From: Flagellimonas yonaguniensis
Lineage (GTDB): Bacteria; Bacteroidota; Bacteroidia; Flavobacteriales; Flavobacteriaceae
Direction: 5' to 3'
DNA length: 64,000 nt
Assembly: GCF_029193885.1 (NCBI RefSeq)
Contig: NZ_JARFVB010000002.1
Location: forward strand, 124,001 to 188,000
Shown: positions 1-10,013 of the stretch, piece after piece
Layout of the letters: each line of letters starts with the position of its first letter
Numbering within the stretch: the first letter of the stretch is position 1
Notes under the pieces: generated by a model
Seen by the model: the letters and a program-made list of their open reading frames with translations, nothing else
Told to the model about the DNA's origin: nothing
Database searches by the model: none
Position numbers and translations under genes: made by a program

Positions 1-2746
1 TGGAAGTCAAAATCACATCTGCAAGGGTTACGGCTTCACCATTGTACGTATCATTTGTCAACACATTGCTATCTGTTATCACTCCATCATCTCCTGTTTC
101 GGCAACGTACGAATCATCAACGGCATCCAATGCGTTTGACCCTACTTCTATGAAAATGGTCGCAGTTGCACAAACACTGGGGTCCAGTAAAACATTACAA
201 ACCTGGTATTCTATGGTCACAGTTGAACTGGACTCTGAAAGGGTTGGTGTATAGCTCACAAAACCACTCTCGGTATCAAAGGCAAGTGTACCTTCTGCAT
301 TACCCCCTATCCTTGACAAATTCGTCTCGCCTACGTTGTTTGTATCATTATTGGGGAGAAAGTCATCATTCTCCAAAATATTCAATGCTACTTCAGTCAA
401 TGCTGGGGTCGATCCATAATCATCATTGGCGGTGGCCACCAATGGGTCTGGGTCTGTTTCATTAGGATTGCCATCACCATCACAATCTAGTGCTTTCCAA
501 TCGGCGGATGGCGGCAGAGTTACACTTTCCGGATTGTAATCACATGGATCCAATGGGTCGGTGCCGTCATTTTTCTCGTCCTGATTGGTTACACCATCAC
601 CATCACAGTCAGAAGTGTTCCATGTGGACGAAGGATCAACCGTTTGGCTATCCAATACAAAATCACATGCGTCCCAAGGGTCGGTTCCATCCTCTTTTTC
701 ATCGCCGTTTGTAACGCCATCTCCATCGCAATCCGCTGCTAGGTAATCCCCTGTTTGTGTCAAGGTTATGCTATCGGGATTATAATCACATGGATCAAAT
801 GGATCTGTACCGTCCTCTTTCTCATCTTCGTTGGTAACGCCATCCCCATCACAATCGGCAGTAAGATAATCGCCTGTTTGTGGTTGGGTAATGTGTTCTT
901 CTATAAAATCACATGGGTCGGTAGGGTCCGTTCCATCTTCTTCTTCGTCATCATCCGTTACTCCGTCACCATCCGTATCGGTATCATCATCTGGATCCAA
1001 ATAGTCGGGCGTTCCATCTTCATCGGTATCATCATTGGTGGGGTCACCATCTCCATCTGCGTCTTCATCGGGAGTATCAATACCATCGCCGTCATCGTCT
1101 ATATCACGATAATTCACATCATCTTCGCCATCTCTGTCCGGAAGGTCGGTCGCAGGATTTTCGATTTCATCATTCACATCAAATCCATCGTTCACATCGC
1201 TGCCTTCATAACCATCATCAAGTCCATCCCCATCAGTATCCGTGCCCGTGTAGGTCCAATCCGGGATTCCATCAAAATTGAAATCGTTCCCTTCGTTATT
1301 GTCGGGCACCCAATCATTGTCACTATCGTCATCCAAATAATCTGGAGTTCCATCGGCGTCTGTATCCTCCAATGAAAGTCCCATTGTTTCACCATTTTCG
1401 TAGGCATCGTCCAAACCATTTCCATTCAGGTCTTCTCCAGATGGCAAAACATACTCAAAAGTTGGCTGTGCTTCCACATTGTCCGGTATTCCATCATCAT
1501 CACTATCAATGTCCAATCTATCTGGATATCCGTCTTCATCACTATCTATGTCCTCACTGAAATTCACTGTTTGTGGGTCTATGAAATTATCCAAACAGGT
1601 AAATTGAATACCAGCTTGTCTGGCAATATTCGTCCTAAAATTATCATCTTCAGCGGCTTGGATTCCAAAACGGAACACAAACGAATCAATATCAATGTAT
1701 TCCACTGCAACATTTACTGAAGGATGCTCATTGGAGATACCTGTATATTCCTGCATACCACCATTGACCAAAAAGCCGCCCGTAGTGTTCTGCACCGTGA
1801 TTTCATTATCCGCATCAAGGGTATAACTTGCTGGTGTGTTGAATCTATTATATTCTTGATATTGACTATTTCCATCAACATCGATAAAATTGGCACTTAA
1901 CTCTTCAAGAACCACTGGAGTTGTCGTTCCATCTTCCACAAAAGAGATTCTGAAGTCCACATAGGGCCTTCTTTCCTGAGACGTGGTTGTAAAATAAATC
2001 TCTGGTTTGAAATACTCTGCATCGGTCTCGTTCTGATCAAAGTATAAAATCTCACCATTAACCACTTTTTCAATGGTAACCAATGCATCCAGACCTTCTT
2101 CAACTCCTTGATAACGATAAACCGCTCCTTCGGAAAGCGCAGTGCCCGATTCCAATACAGGTTCCATTCCAAAATTCAATCTCGGCACGGTAGTGCAATC
2201 AAAATCGGTACTTACCACACTGGATTCGTTTTGATCGAGTATCCCATCATTATCGGAATCCAGATCCAAATAATCGGGAATATTATCACTATCCGTATCT
2301 ATGGGGGACAATCCATTGCCCGCTCCAGGGAAATCCTCGTATGCATCATCCAAACCATTTCCATCTGTATCCTCTCCAGAAGGTAACTGAAAAGAAGCAT
2401 AGTTCTGTGCTTCGTAGTTGTCCAACAAACCATCTCCATCAGAATCCAGATCCAAATAATTCGGGATGCCGTCCCCATCCGTATCGGTAGGATTGGTAGC
2501 CGGATTATTGTCCCCGTCTATATTTGCATCCTCGGCCACATCCAATATGCCATCGTTATCGCTATCGATATCGATACTATCGGGAATTCCATCTCCATCA
2601 GAATCGGTATTACCGGAATATGCCCCAAGGATAACGGTACCAGGGCCGATCGCTGAAACAATAGCAGGGTATATTGGAAATCCTAAAAATAGAAGTAACA
2701 TTACCAAAATGCCCTTCTTAAAATTCAAGAAAGTAATCTTCTCCAT
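1..2746 (-). CDS. Secreted thrombospondin type 3 repeat protein, C-terminus cut by window edge
   Basis: The frame is open from an ATG at 2746 to base 1, giving about 915 residues with no stop, so the 3' end lies outside the window. Residues 1-32 form a signal peptide (MEKITF, then a hydrophobic core LVMLLLFLGF). Residues ~40-170 are acidic repeats of the DSDGDGIPD/DLDSDNDG type, typical of calcium-binding TSP3 modules. Residues ~175-395 are a non-repetitive, beta-rich-looking domain I do not recognise. TSP3-like repeats resume at ~397, including four ~42-residue units with paired cysteines. From ~770 to the edge the sequence looks like an Ig/cadherin-like domain (NDD...LNILENDD, then FVSYTP). 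The architecture fits a large adhesin of the type IX secretion route. That is inferred, because the C-terminal sorting domain is not in view. Confidence 0.88.
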   Translation of the reverse strand, partial: MEKITFLNFKKGILVMLLLFLGFPIYPAIVSAIGPGTVILGAYSGNTDSDGDGIPDSIDIDSDNDGILDVAEDANIDGDNNPATNPTDTDGDGIPNYLDLDSDGDGLLDNYEAQNYASFQLPSGEDTDGNGLDDAYEDFPGAGNGLSPIDTDSDNIPDYLDLDSDNDGILDQNESSVVSTDFDCTTVPRLNFGMEPVLESGTALSEGAVYRYQGVEEGLDALVTIEKVVNGEILYFDQNETDAEYFKPEIYFTTTSQERRPYVDFRISFVEDGTTTPVVLEELSANFIDVDGNSQYQEYNRFNTPASYTLDADNEITVQNTTGGFLVNGGMQEYTGISNEHPSVNVAVEYIDIDSFVFRFGIQAAEDDNFRTNIARQAGIQFTCLDNFIDPQTVNFSEDIDSDEDGYPDRLDIDSDDDGIPDNVEAQPTFEYVLPSGEDLNGNGLDDAYENGETMGLSLEDTDADGTPDYLDDDSDNDWVPDNNEGNDFNFDGIPDWTYTGTDTDGDGLDDGYEGSDVNDGFDVNDEIENPATDLPDRDGEDDVNYRDIDDDGDGIDTPDEDADGDGDPTNDDTDEDGTPDYLDPDDDTDTDGDGVTDDDEEEDGTDPTDPCDFIEEHITQPQTGDYLTADCDGDGVTNEDEKEDGTDPFDPCDYNPDSITLTQTGDYLAADCDGDGVTNGDEKEDGTDPWDACDFVLDSQTVDPSSTWNTSDCDGDGVTNQDEKNDGTDPLDPCDYNPESVTLPPSADWKALDCDGDGNPNETDPDPLVATANDDYGSTPALTEVALNILENDDFLPNNDTNNVGETNLSRIGGNAEGTLAFDTESGFVSYTPTLSESSSTVTIEYQVCNVLLDPSVCATATIFIEVGSNALDAVDDSYVAETGDDGVITDSNVLTNDTYNGEAVTLADVILTS
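430..960 (-). repeat. Four tandem ~42-codon units inside the TSP3 protein
   Basis: Units follow the pattern DE-x-x-DGTDP-x-D-x-CDY/F, a variable ~18-residue stretch, then DCDGDGVTN. The CD(Y/F) motifs fall near 906, 783, 657 and 534, so the period is about 123-126 bp. Each unit has one Cys after GTDP and one at DCDGDG, suggesting a disulfide plus a calcium site per unit. The last unit degenerates to DCDGDGNPN. Boundaries are approximate. Confidence 0.75.
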
Positions 2747-3148
2747 AAATGATAAGTTTTGGTCAACTAATCACCATGGCGTAAAGTGGTTCTCGTTCGT
2801 AATTGTAAGAAAATTGGGGTTTTCTTAGTTGTTTTTAATATCTCTGGTCCTTTCGACACACATCGATACAAATTGGTCACATAATTAACCTATTTGTCAT
2901 TTACCTCCTATTTTAATCGATAAAAGGCAGTTTCCTTATCATTAGTTACCTCATCTACCTGTTTCACAAATGGATATCACATCAGTGGAATGGCCAATGA
3001 TTTTAAAACGGCTGAAAAATACCCTTCTTTTTTGGTTTAGGCGAGTCTTGCCCCCTTTATTTTTTCCAATTATATTAACAATCCCGAATCGTCCTAAAAA
3101 TGAGTGACAAAAGATTTAAATCCCCTATTTTTGCCGAAATTTTTGTTG
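2747..3148. other. 402-bp divergent intergenic region
   Basis: This separates the divergent TSP3 gene (minus) and prfC (plus). It holds an 8-bp perfect hairpin at 2806-2827 (TAAGAAAA / TTTTCTTA, loop TTGGGG) in the presumed leader of the minus-strand gene, and a -7-like box next to prfC. No credible ORF is present; the prfC frame is open upstream of 3149 but that stretch is not homologous to RF3. Confidence 0.6.
3126..3133 (+). promoter_or_regulatory. Bacteroidota -7 box upstream of prfC
   Basis: TATTTTTG matches TAnnTTTG exactly and lies 15 nt before the chosen prfC ATG. Transcription would then start around 3139-3141, which rules out the upstream ATG at 3104. No good -33 TTTG is visible at the usual spacing. 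Confidence 0.45.
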
Positions 3149-4738
3149 ATGGAATTTGAAAAGGAAATAGCGAAACGAAGAACTTTTGGTATCATATCCC
3201 ACCCTGATGCCGGTAAAACAACCTTGACCGAAAAATTACTGCTATTCGGCGGTGCCATCCAGGAAGCAGGTGCTGTAAAGAGCAATAAAATCAAAAAATC
3301 AGCGACTAGTGACTTTATGGAGATTGAGCGTCAAAGGGGAATTTCCGTAGCTACTTCCGTTTTGGCCTTTATCTACAGGGACAAAAAAATCAATATTCTG
3401 GATACTCCCGGGCACAAGGACTTTGCCGAGGATACTTTCCGTACCTTGACCGCGGTTGATAGCGTCATCGTTGTTATCGATGTGGCCAAAGGTGTGGAGG
3501 AACAGACCGAAAAGCTGGTGGAAGTCTGCCGGATGCGAAATATCCCCATGATCGTCTTCATCAATAAATTGGACCGTGAGGGTAAAGATGCTTTTGACCT
3601 TTTGGACGAGGTGGAGCAAAAATTGGGGTTGACAGTAACTCCTTTGAGCTTCCCCATTGGGATGGGATACGATTTCAAGGGGATTTATAATATCTACGAG
3701 AAGAACATCAACCTGTTTAGCGGAAATAGCAAGAAGAACATCGAAGAGACCATTGCCTTTGACAACTTGGACAATCCCGAACTTGAAAAAATCATTGGAA
3801 CGGATGCCGCCGAAGAATTACGTGGCAATCTGGAACTTGTTGAAGGAGTTTACCCCGATTTTGATAAAGAAGCCTATTTGAAGGGCGAGCTACAGCCCGT
3901 GTTCTTCGGTTCAGCCCTGAATAATTTTGGTGTTCGAGAACTATTGGATTGCTTTGTGAACATCGCCCCCTCTCCACGACCCAAAAAAGCGGAAGAGCGA
4001 TTGGTAAAAGCAGGTGAAAAGGATTTTTCCGGCTTTGTTTTCAAGATACACGCCAACATGGATCCCAAACACCGAGATCGTTTGGCTTTTATCAAGATCG
4101 TTTCCGGCACGTTTGAAAGAAACACACCTTATCTGCATGTAAGACAAGGAAAAAAGCTGAAATTTTCAAGTCCCAATGCATTTTTTGCCGAAAAAAAAGA
4201 AATTGTCGATATTTCATATCCAGGTGACATCGTGGGGCTTCACGATACCGGAAACTTCAAGATTGGGGATACATTGACCAGTGGAGAGGAATTGCACTAT
4301 AAAGGCATACCCAGTTTTTCCCCTGAGCATTTTAGGTACATTAACAATGCCGATCCTATGAAAGCCAAGCAATTGTATAAAGGTATCGATCAGCTAATGG
4401 ACGAAGGTGTCGCTCAATTGTTCACTTTGGAAATGAATGGTAGAAAGGTAATCGGTACGGTTGGGGCATTACAGTATGAAGTGATTCAATATCGATTGGA
4501 ACATGAGTATGGGGCAAAATGCACTTACGAGAACTTCCCTGTACACAAAGCGTGCTGGGTGGAGCCCGAAGATGAGAAAAACGAGGAGTTTCAGGAATTT
4601 AAACGAGTAAAGCAAAAGTTCTTGGCCACAGATAAAAAAGGACAGCTGGTGTTTTTGGCGGATTCCCCATTTTCACTTCAAATGACACAACAAAAGTATC
4701 CTTCGGTAAAGTTGCACTATACTTCGGAATTTGAGTGA
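3149..4738 (+). CDS. prfC: Peptide chain release factor 3 (RF3)
   Basis: RF3 is the translational GTPase that recycles RF1/RF2 from the ribosome after peptide release. The 529-residue product has the family length. It begins MEFEKEIAKRRTFGIISHPD, with the P-loop DAGKTTL, then switch II DTPGH and the NKLD guanine-specificity motif. The C-terminal half is the EF-G-like domain II/III region ending in PFSLQMTQQKYPSVKL. I chose the ATG at 3149 rather than 3104 because RF3 homologues begin there and the likely promoter box at 3126 lies between the two. It appears monocistronic. Confidence 0.96.
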   Translation: MEFEKEIAKRRTFGIISHPDAGKTTLTEKLLLFGGAIQEAGAVKSNKIKKSATSDFMEIERQRGISVATSVLAFIYRDKKINILDTPGHKDFAEDTFRTLTAVDSVIVVIDVAKGVEEQTEKLVEVCRMRNIPMIVFINKLDREGKDAFDLLDEVEQKLGLTVTPLSFPIGMGYDFKGIYNIYEKNINLFSGNSKKNIEETIAFDNLDNPELEKIIGTDAAEELRGNLELVEGVYPDFDKEAYLKGELQPVFFGSALNNFGVRELLDCFVNIAPSPRPKKAEERLVKAGEKDFSGFVFKIHANMDPKHRDRLAFIKIVSGTFERNTPYLHVRQGKKLKFSSPNAFFAEKKEIVDISYPGDIVGLHDTGNFKIGDTLTSGEELHYKGIPSFSPEHFRYINNADPMKAKQLYKGIDQLMDEGVAQLFTLEMNGRKVIGTVGALQYEVIQYRLEHEYGAKCTYENFPVHKACWVEPEDEKNEEFQEFKRVKQKFLATDKKGQLVFLADSPFSLQMTQQKYPSVKLHYTSEFE

Positions 4739-4846
4739 AGCCCAATTTAAATTGTCCCGCATACATCTCTGGCCATGAATTGATTGCAACTTTCATATCT
4801 CTTTTTTTTGTACATTGATTGATGTAACCAATTAAATAAAGATATT

Positions 4847-5278
4847 ATGACGACTTCAGTTAAACCGCCAACCTGGTTCTGGGTGGTGAGTGTTATCGCT
4901 CTTCTATGGAATTTAATCGGGGTAATGAACTATCTCAATCAGGCTTTTAACCAAGTAGCCCTTTTGGAAAGTATGGATCAAGCCCAGCGAGAAGCTTTTG
5001 AAGGAATCCCTGCTTGGGCAACTGCAGCTTTTGCCATTGCTGTTTTTTCCGGTACGCTCGCATGTATCGGTCTTTTAATACGTAAAAAATGGGCCAAGCC
5101 ACTTTTTATCATCTCCTTGATCACCGCAGCGGCACAGTTCATCCATTGGCTGTTCATCTCCAATGCCGTGGAAGCTTTTGGGCCATCCACCTACACCATG
5201 CCAGTAATTGTAATCATTATAGGTATTTACCTGATTTTCTTCTCGAAAAAGGGAATTGAGAAAGGTTGGTTGAAGTAA
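4847..5278 (+). CDS. Small four-helix membrane protein, unknown function
   Basis: The 143-residue product is very hydrophobic, with four predicted membrane segments at about residues 9-32, 57-76, 83-107 and 114-135. Charged patches (RKKWAKP and the KKGIEKGWLK tail) fit cytoplasmic loops. I do not recognise a catalytic motif. Similar flavobacterial proteins are usually left as hypothetical. It is probably monocistronic and is followed after 5 nt by a strong terminator hairpin shared with the convergent gene. Confidence 0.82.
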   Translation: MTTSVKPPTWFWVVSVIALLWNLIGVMNYLNQAFNQVALLESMDQAQREAFEGIPAWATAAFAIAVFSGTLACIGLLIRKKWAKPLFIISLITAAAQFIHWLFISNAVEAFGPSTYTMPVIVIIIGIYLIFFSKKGIEKGWLK

Positions 5279-5280
5279 AA

Positions 5281-5308
5281 AAAAGCCCCGAAATCGGGGC
5301 TTTTTTTA
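5281..5308. terminator. Bidirectional rho-independent terminator
   Basis: An 8-bp perfect GC-rich stem (AGCCCCGA / TCGGGGCT, 5284-5301) has an A-run on the left and a T-run on the right. It can terminate both the plus-strand membrane gene and the convergent minus-strand DUF3467 gene, whose stop codon overlaps its right edge. Confidence 0.9.
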
Positions 5309-5617
5309 TGCTTCTCCAGTGGGTCCAAAATTCAATGGAATCGCTGGTTGTTCATAATCTTGAATTGTTCCGTGGGTCTTCTCAAATCGGCTTACGTTAT
5401 CATTCAATGCCTTTAACAGCTTCTTGGCATGTTGAGGCGTCAAAATGATTCTGCTCTTCACTTTTGCCTTTGGCGCACCCGGCATCAGGCTAATGAAGTC
5501 CACGACAAACTCTGATACGGAGTGGTTGATGATGGCCAGATTGGAATAGGTTCCCTCTGCTATCTTCTCATCCAACTCTATATTGATCTGTTTTTGTTTT
5601 TTCTTTTCTTCAGCCAT
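5306..5617 (-). CDS. DUF3467 family protein
   Basis: The 103-residue product begins MAEEKKKQKQINIELDEKIA and contains GTYSNLAIINHSVSEFVVDF and the SRIILTPQHAKKLLKAL segment characteristic of DUF3467. No membrane segment or signal is present, so it is a small cytoplasmic protein of unknown role. It lies 58 nt downstream of rpoC on the same strand, but a strong terminator sits between them. It is therefore expressed either by read-through or from its own promoter. Confidence 0.9.
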   Translation of the reverse strand: MAEEKKKQKQINIELDEKIAEGTYSNLAIINHSVSEFVVDFISLMPGAPKAKVKSRIILTPQHAKKLLKALNDNVSRFEKTHGTIQDYEQPAIPLNFGPTGEA

Positions 5618-5640
5618 ATTATTATTACTTGTCTTAAAAG

Positions 5641-5668
5641 AAAAACCCTGGCCTAAAGGCCAGGGTTT
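5641..5668 (-). terminator. rho-independent terminator after rpoC
   Basis: An 11-bp stem AAACCCTGGCC / GGCCAGGGTTT with loop TAAA (5643-5668) lies just past the rpoC stop. On the minus strand it is followed by TTTTTC-TTTT. It ends the secE-to-rpoC transcription unit. Confidence 0.9.
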
Positions 5669-5675
5669 GTTTTAT

Positions 5676-8600
5676 TTAGAATTTGAATTCCTCTTTTCGG
5701 GCCATGATCTCATCGTACTCCTCTTTGGATCCTACAATGATACTGTCATAATCCCTCATACCTGTACCGGCCGGAATCTTATGTCCTACAATTACATTTT
5801 CCTTCAATCCTTCCAAGGAATCCACTTTACCGCTTACAGCAGCTTCGTTCAATACTTTGGTGGTTTCCTGGAACGATGCAGCCGAGATAAACGACTTCGT
5901 CTGCAACGATGCTCTTGTGATACCTTGCAGGATTGGCGTAGCAGTTGCTGCCACAGCATCCCTTGCGGTCACCAAGGTCTTGTCCTCTCTTCTAAGAATC
6001 GAGTTCTCATCCCTTAGCTCACGTACCGTCAAAATCTGTCCTGGTTTCAACCTTTCTGAATCACCGGCATCCTCAACGACTTTTTTACCGAAAATCTCAT
6101 CGTTCTCATTGATAAAGTCATCTTTGTGCGCCAATTGGTTCTCTAGGAAAATCGTATCTCCTGGATCTTGGATTTTTACTTTACGCATCATTTGTCTCAC
6201 AACAACCTCAAAGTGCTTGTCGTTGATTTTCACACCTTGCAAACGGTAAACTTCTTGCACTTCGTTTACCAAATACTGTTGTACTGCGGATGGTCCTTTG
6301 ATGGCCAATATGTCTTCTGGTGTAATGGAACCATCCGACAATGGCATACCTGCACGTACATAGTCATTCTCCTGAACCAAAATCTGGTTGGACAATTTAA
6401 CCAAGTACTTTTTGATATCGCCTGTCTTGGACTCAATGATAATCTCACGGTTACCACGCTTGATCTTACCGAAGGATACCACACCGTCAATCTCGGAAAC
6501 AACTGCTGGGTTGGATGGGTTACGTGCTTCAAACAGCTCGGTCACCCTTGGAAGACCACCGGTAATATCCCCTGCCTTGGCAGATTTACGTGGGATTTTC
6601 ACCAAAGTCTTACCTTCTTTCACCTTCTCTCCATCATCAACCATCAAGTGGGATCCAACTGGCAAGTTATATGAACGTAAAGTCTCACCTTTACCATCCT
6701 TGATCAACAAGGTTGGAATCAACTTTTTGTTTCTGGTCTCGGAAATTACTTTCTCCTGGAAACCGGTCTGTTCGTCAATCTCAACTTGGTAAGTAACCCC
6801 TTGCTCAAGATTTTCGTAAGCAATCTGACCAGAGAACTCTGAAACGATCACACCATTATATGGGTCCCATTCACAAATCACGGTTCCTTTGGTAATCTTC
6901 TCTCCGTTCTTGATGAACAATTGAGAACCGTAAGGAATATTGTTTGTACTTAGGGTAATTCCTGTTTTTGGATCAGTGATCTTGACCTCGGATGTCCTAG
7001 AAATCACAATGTTGGTTTTACCCCCTTCACTGTTTTCCCCTGTTACAAGTCTTAAGTCTTCAATCTCCGCAACACCATCAAACTTGGACTCCAACTTATT
7101 CTCCTCTGAAATGTTACCTGCAATACCACCCACGTGGAAGGTACGCAATGTCAACTGTGTACCAGGTTCTCCAATGGATTGTGCAGCAACTACACCTACA
7201 GCTTCTCCTCGTTGCACCATTTTGTTTGTCGCAAGGTTTCTACCGTAACACTTGGCACAGATTCCTTGTGGAGCCTCACATGTCAATGGAGATCTTACTT
7301 CTATCTTTTCGATTGGAGCTGCTTCCACCTTTTTCACATCGGCTTCATTGATTTCTTGGCCTGCTTCAAGGATAAGTTCCTCGGTCAATGGGTTGTACAC
7401 ATCGTGCAACGATACCCTGCCCAAGATTCTTTCTCCCAAGGTTTCAACAATCTCCTCGTTTTTCTTCAATGGTTCCACCTCGATACCTCTCAAGGTTCCA
7501 CAATCTTCGCTGTTCACGATCACGTCTTGTGAAACATCCACCAAACGCCTGGTCAAGTAACCAGCATCCGCCGTTTTCAAAGCGGTATCCGCAAGACCCT
7601 TACGTGCACCGTGGGTAGAGATAAAGTATTCCAAAATCGACAATCCTTCCTTAAAGTTCGAAAGAATCGGGTTTTCGATAATTTCCCCACCTCCTGCAGT
7701 GGATTTTTTAGGCTTGGCCATCAAACCACGCATACCGGTCAACTGACGAATCTGCTCTTTGGAACCCCTTGCTCCGGAATCCAACATCATATACACAGAG
7801 TTGAATCCTTGCTTGTCCTCACGGATTCGCTTCATCGCCAACTCGGTCAACATCGCATTGGTGGAGGTCCAAACATCAATAACCTGGTTATATCGCTCGT
7901 TGTTGGTGATAAGACCCATGTTATAGTTCATCATAATACCATCGACCTGCTCGTTGGCCTCACCGATCATATCTTGCTTTTCCGCAGGAATGATAATATC
8001 ACCCAAACTAAAGGATAGACCACCTTTAAAGGCAAAATCGTATCCCATGGCCTTAATATTATCCAAGAAGTCGGCAGTTGTGGGAACATCGGTCACTGCA
8101 AGAATGTCCCCAATAATATTTCTAAGGGCTTTCTTGTTCAATACCTGATTGATGAATCCCGCTTTTTCCGGCACTTGAGTATTGAACAATACACGACCTA
8201 CAGTGGTTTCGATGATTTGATAGACCAACTCGCCTTCTTCATTAAAGTCTTTTGCCCTTACCTTGATTCCGGCGTTAAGCGAAACTTTTTTCTCGTTAAA
8301 GGCGATTTCCACTTCTTCAGAAGAATAGAAGGTCAACCCTTCACCCAATACAGGCTCTTCTGGTGTGGATTTTTTATGCTTGGTCATATAGTACAATCCC
8401 AAAACCATATCCTGGGATGGTACGGTAATCGGAGAACCGTTGGCTGGGTTAAGGATATTCTGTGAAGCCAACATCAATAATTGAGCTTCCAAAATAGCCT
8501 CTGGCCCCAATGGCAAGTGAACTGCCATCTGATCCCCATCAAAATCCGCGTTAAATGCGGTACATGCCAATGGGTGCAAACGAATCGCCTTACCTTCAAT

Positions 8601-9974
8601 AAGTTTAGGCTGGAACGCTTGGATACCCAATCTGTGCAATGTGGGGGCACGGTTCAACAATACAGGATGTCCTTTAAGGACATTTTCAAGAATATCCCAA
8701 ACCACGGGCTCTTTCTTGTCTATAATCTTTTTCGCAGATTTAACTGTCTTTACAATACCTCTCTCGATCAACTTACGGATGATGAATGGCTTGTAAAGCT
8801 CGGCCGCCATATCTTTAGGAAGACCACATTCGTACAATTTCAATTCCGGTCCAACGACGATTACGGAACGAGCGGAGTAATCCACACGTTTACCCAACAA
8901 GTTTTGACGGAATCGACCTTGCTTACCTTTCAAGGAATCAGAAAGGGATTTCAATGGCCTGTTTGATTCTGTTTTTACCGCAGATGCCTTTCTTGTGTTA
9001 TCGAAAAGGGAATCCACCGCTTCTTGAAGCATACGTTTTTCGTTCCTCAAGATCACCTCTGGGGCCTTGATTTCCATCAAACGCTTCAAACGGTTGTTAC
9101 GGATAATTACCCTACGGTACAGATCGTTCAAATCGGAAGTTGCGAAACGACCACCATCCAACGGCACCAATGGACGCAATTCAGGTGGAATCACTGGAAT
9201 CACTTTCATGATCATCCACTCAGGATTGTTCTCCCTGTTGTTCTGTGATTCACGCAAAGCTTCAACTACCTGAAGACGTTTCAAGGCCTCGGTCTTACGT
9301 TGCTTGGATGTTTCTGTGTTCGCCTTGTGACGTAGTTCGTAGGACAATTGTTCCAAATCGATTCTGGACAATATCTCGATCAAACACTCGGCACCCATTT
9401 TGGCGATGAACTTATTTGGATCGTTATCCTCCAAGTATTGGTTCTCGGTTGGGAGCGTTTCCAAAATGTTCAAGTATTCTTCCTCGGTCAAGAAATCCAT
9501 TTTATTGATTTCCTCACCTTCTGGACCTTTGGCGATACCTGGCTGGATAACCACATACCTTTCGTAGTATATGATCATGTCCAATTTTTTGGAAGGTAAT
9601 CCCAAAAGGTATCCTATTTTGTTTGGCAGCGAACGGAAGTACCAGATGTGCGCTACGGGAACCACAAGGTTAATGTGTCCCACACGGTCTCTACGTACTT
9701 TTTTCTCCGTCACTTCAACACCACAACGGTCACAAACGATTCCACGGTAACGGATTCTCTTGTATTTACCACAGGCACATTCGTAATCCTTCACAGGACC
9801 AAAAATACGCTCGCAGAACAATCCATCACGCTCTGGTTTGTGCGTTCTATAGTTAATGGTTTCAGGCTTCAACACCTCGCCACGGGACTCGGCCAAGATT
9901 GACTCCGGAGAGGCCAGTCCGATGGAAATTTTGTTGAACCTTTTTTGTGCGTTATTATCTTTTATTCTAGCCAT
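5676..9974 (-). CDS. rpoC: DNA-directed RNA polymerase subunit beta'
   Basis: This is the beta' subunit, which holds the catalytic magnesium of RNA polymerase. The protein is 1432 residues, the long Bacteroidota form. The N-terminal zinc site is C66-x-C68 with C81-x-x-C84. The active-site motif [12 protein letters not shown] lies at residues 475-486 (Asp477, 479, 481). A second zinc cluster (CGT ... [13 protein letters not shown]) sits in the C-terminal half, followed by the trigger-loop region [16 protein letters not shown]. It lies 39 nt downstream of rpoB and is the last gene before a strong terminator. The start [13 protein letters not shown] matches flavobacterial orthologues. Confidence 0.99.
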   Translation of the reverse strand: MARIKDNNAQKRFNKISIGLASPESILAESRGEVLKPETINYRTHKPERDGLFCERIFGPVKDYECACGKYKRIRYRGIVCDRCGVEVTEKKVRRDRVGHINLVVPVAHIWYFRSLPNKIGYLLGLPSKKLDMIIYYERYVVIQPGIAKGPEGEEINKMDFLTEEEYLNILETLPTENQYLEDNDPNKFIAKMGAECLIEILSRIDLEQLSYELRHKANTETSKQRKTEALKRLQVVEALRESQNNRENNPEWMIMKVIPVIPPELRPLVPLDGGRFATSDLNDLYRRVIIRNNRLKRLMEIKAPEVILRNEKRMLQEAVDSLFDNTRKASAVKTESNRPLKSLSDSLKGKQGRFRQNLLGKRVDYSARSVIVVGPELKLYECGLPKDMAAELYKPFIIRKLIERGIVKTVKSAKKIIDKKEPVVWDILENVLKGHPVLLNRAPTLHRLGIQAFQPKLIEGKAIRLHPLACTAFNADFDGDQMAVHLPLGPEAILEAQLLMLASQNILNPANGSPITVPSQDMVLGLYYMTKHKKSTPEEPVLGEGLTFYSSEEVEIAFNEKKVSLNAGIKVRAKDFNEEGELVYQIIETTVGRVLFNTQVPEKAGFINQVLNKKALRNIIGDILAVTDVPTTADFLDNIKAMGYDFAFKGGLSFSLGDIIIPAEKQDMIGEANEQVDGIMMNYNMGLITNNERYNQVIDVWTSTNAMLTELAMKRIREDKQGFNSVYMMLDSGARGSKEQIRQLTGMRGLMAKPKKSTAGGGEIIENPILSNFKEGLSILEYFISTHGARKGLADTALKTADAGYLTRRLVDVSQDVIVNSEDCGTLRGIEVEPLKKNEEIVETLGERILGRVSLHDVYNPLTEELILEAGQEINEADVKKVEAAPIEKIEVRSPLTCEAPQGICAKCYGRNLATNKMVQRGEAVGVVAAQSIGEPGTQLTLRTFHVGGIAGNISEENKLESKFDGVAEIEDLRLVTGENSEGGKTNIVISRTSEVKITDPKTGITLSTNNIPYGSQLFIKNGEKITKGTVICEWDPYNGVIVSEFSGQIAYENLEQGVTYQVEIDEQTGFQEKVISETRNKKLIPTLLIKDGKGETLRSYNLPVGSHLMVDDGEKVKEGKTLVKIPRKSAKAGDITGGLPRVTELFEARNPSNPAVVSEIDGVVSFGKIKRGNREIIIESKTGDIKKYLVKLSNQILVQENDYVRAGMPLSDGSITPEDILAIKGPSAVQQYLVNEVQEVYRLQGVKINDKHFEVVVRQMMRKVKIQDPGDTIFLENQLAHKDDFINENDEIFGKKVVEDAGDSERLKPGQILTVRELRDENSILRREDKTLVTARDAVAATATPILQGITRASLQTKSFISAASFQETTKVLNEAAVSGKVDSLEGLKENVIVGHKIPAGTGMRDYDSIIVGSKEEYDEIMARKEEFKF

Positions 9975-10013
9975 AACAATATGGTGATGATATAATTAAT
10001 GTAATATAGTGTT

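Noticed and set aside
430-960. Regularly spaced similar sequences that could suggest a CRISPR array
   Set aside because: The period is ~125 bp, the units diverge, and they encode an intact protein repeat. There are no short identical repeats with spacers and no cas genes.
755-1375. Long plus-strand open frame (206 codons) rich in Ile and Val
   Set aside because: It is antisense to the TSP3 protein. The Ile/Val bias is the mirror of GAT/GAC repeat codons, and there is no promoter or homology.
3104-3148. Upstream in-frame extension of prfC starting at ATG 3104
   Set aside because: RF3 homologues begin at MEFEKEIAKRRTFG. A promoter -7 box at 3126-3133 lies inside the extension.
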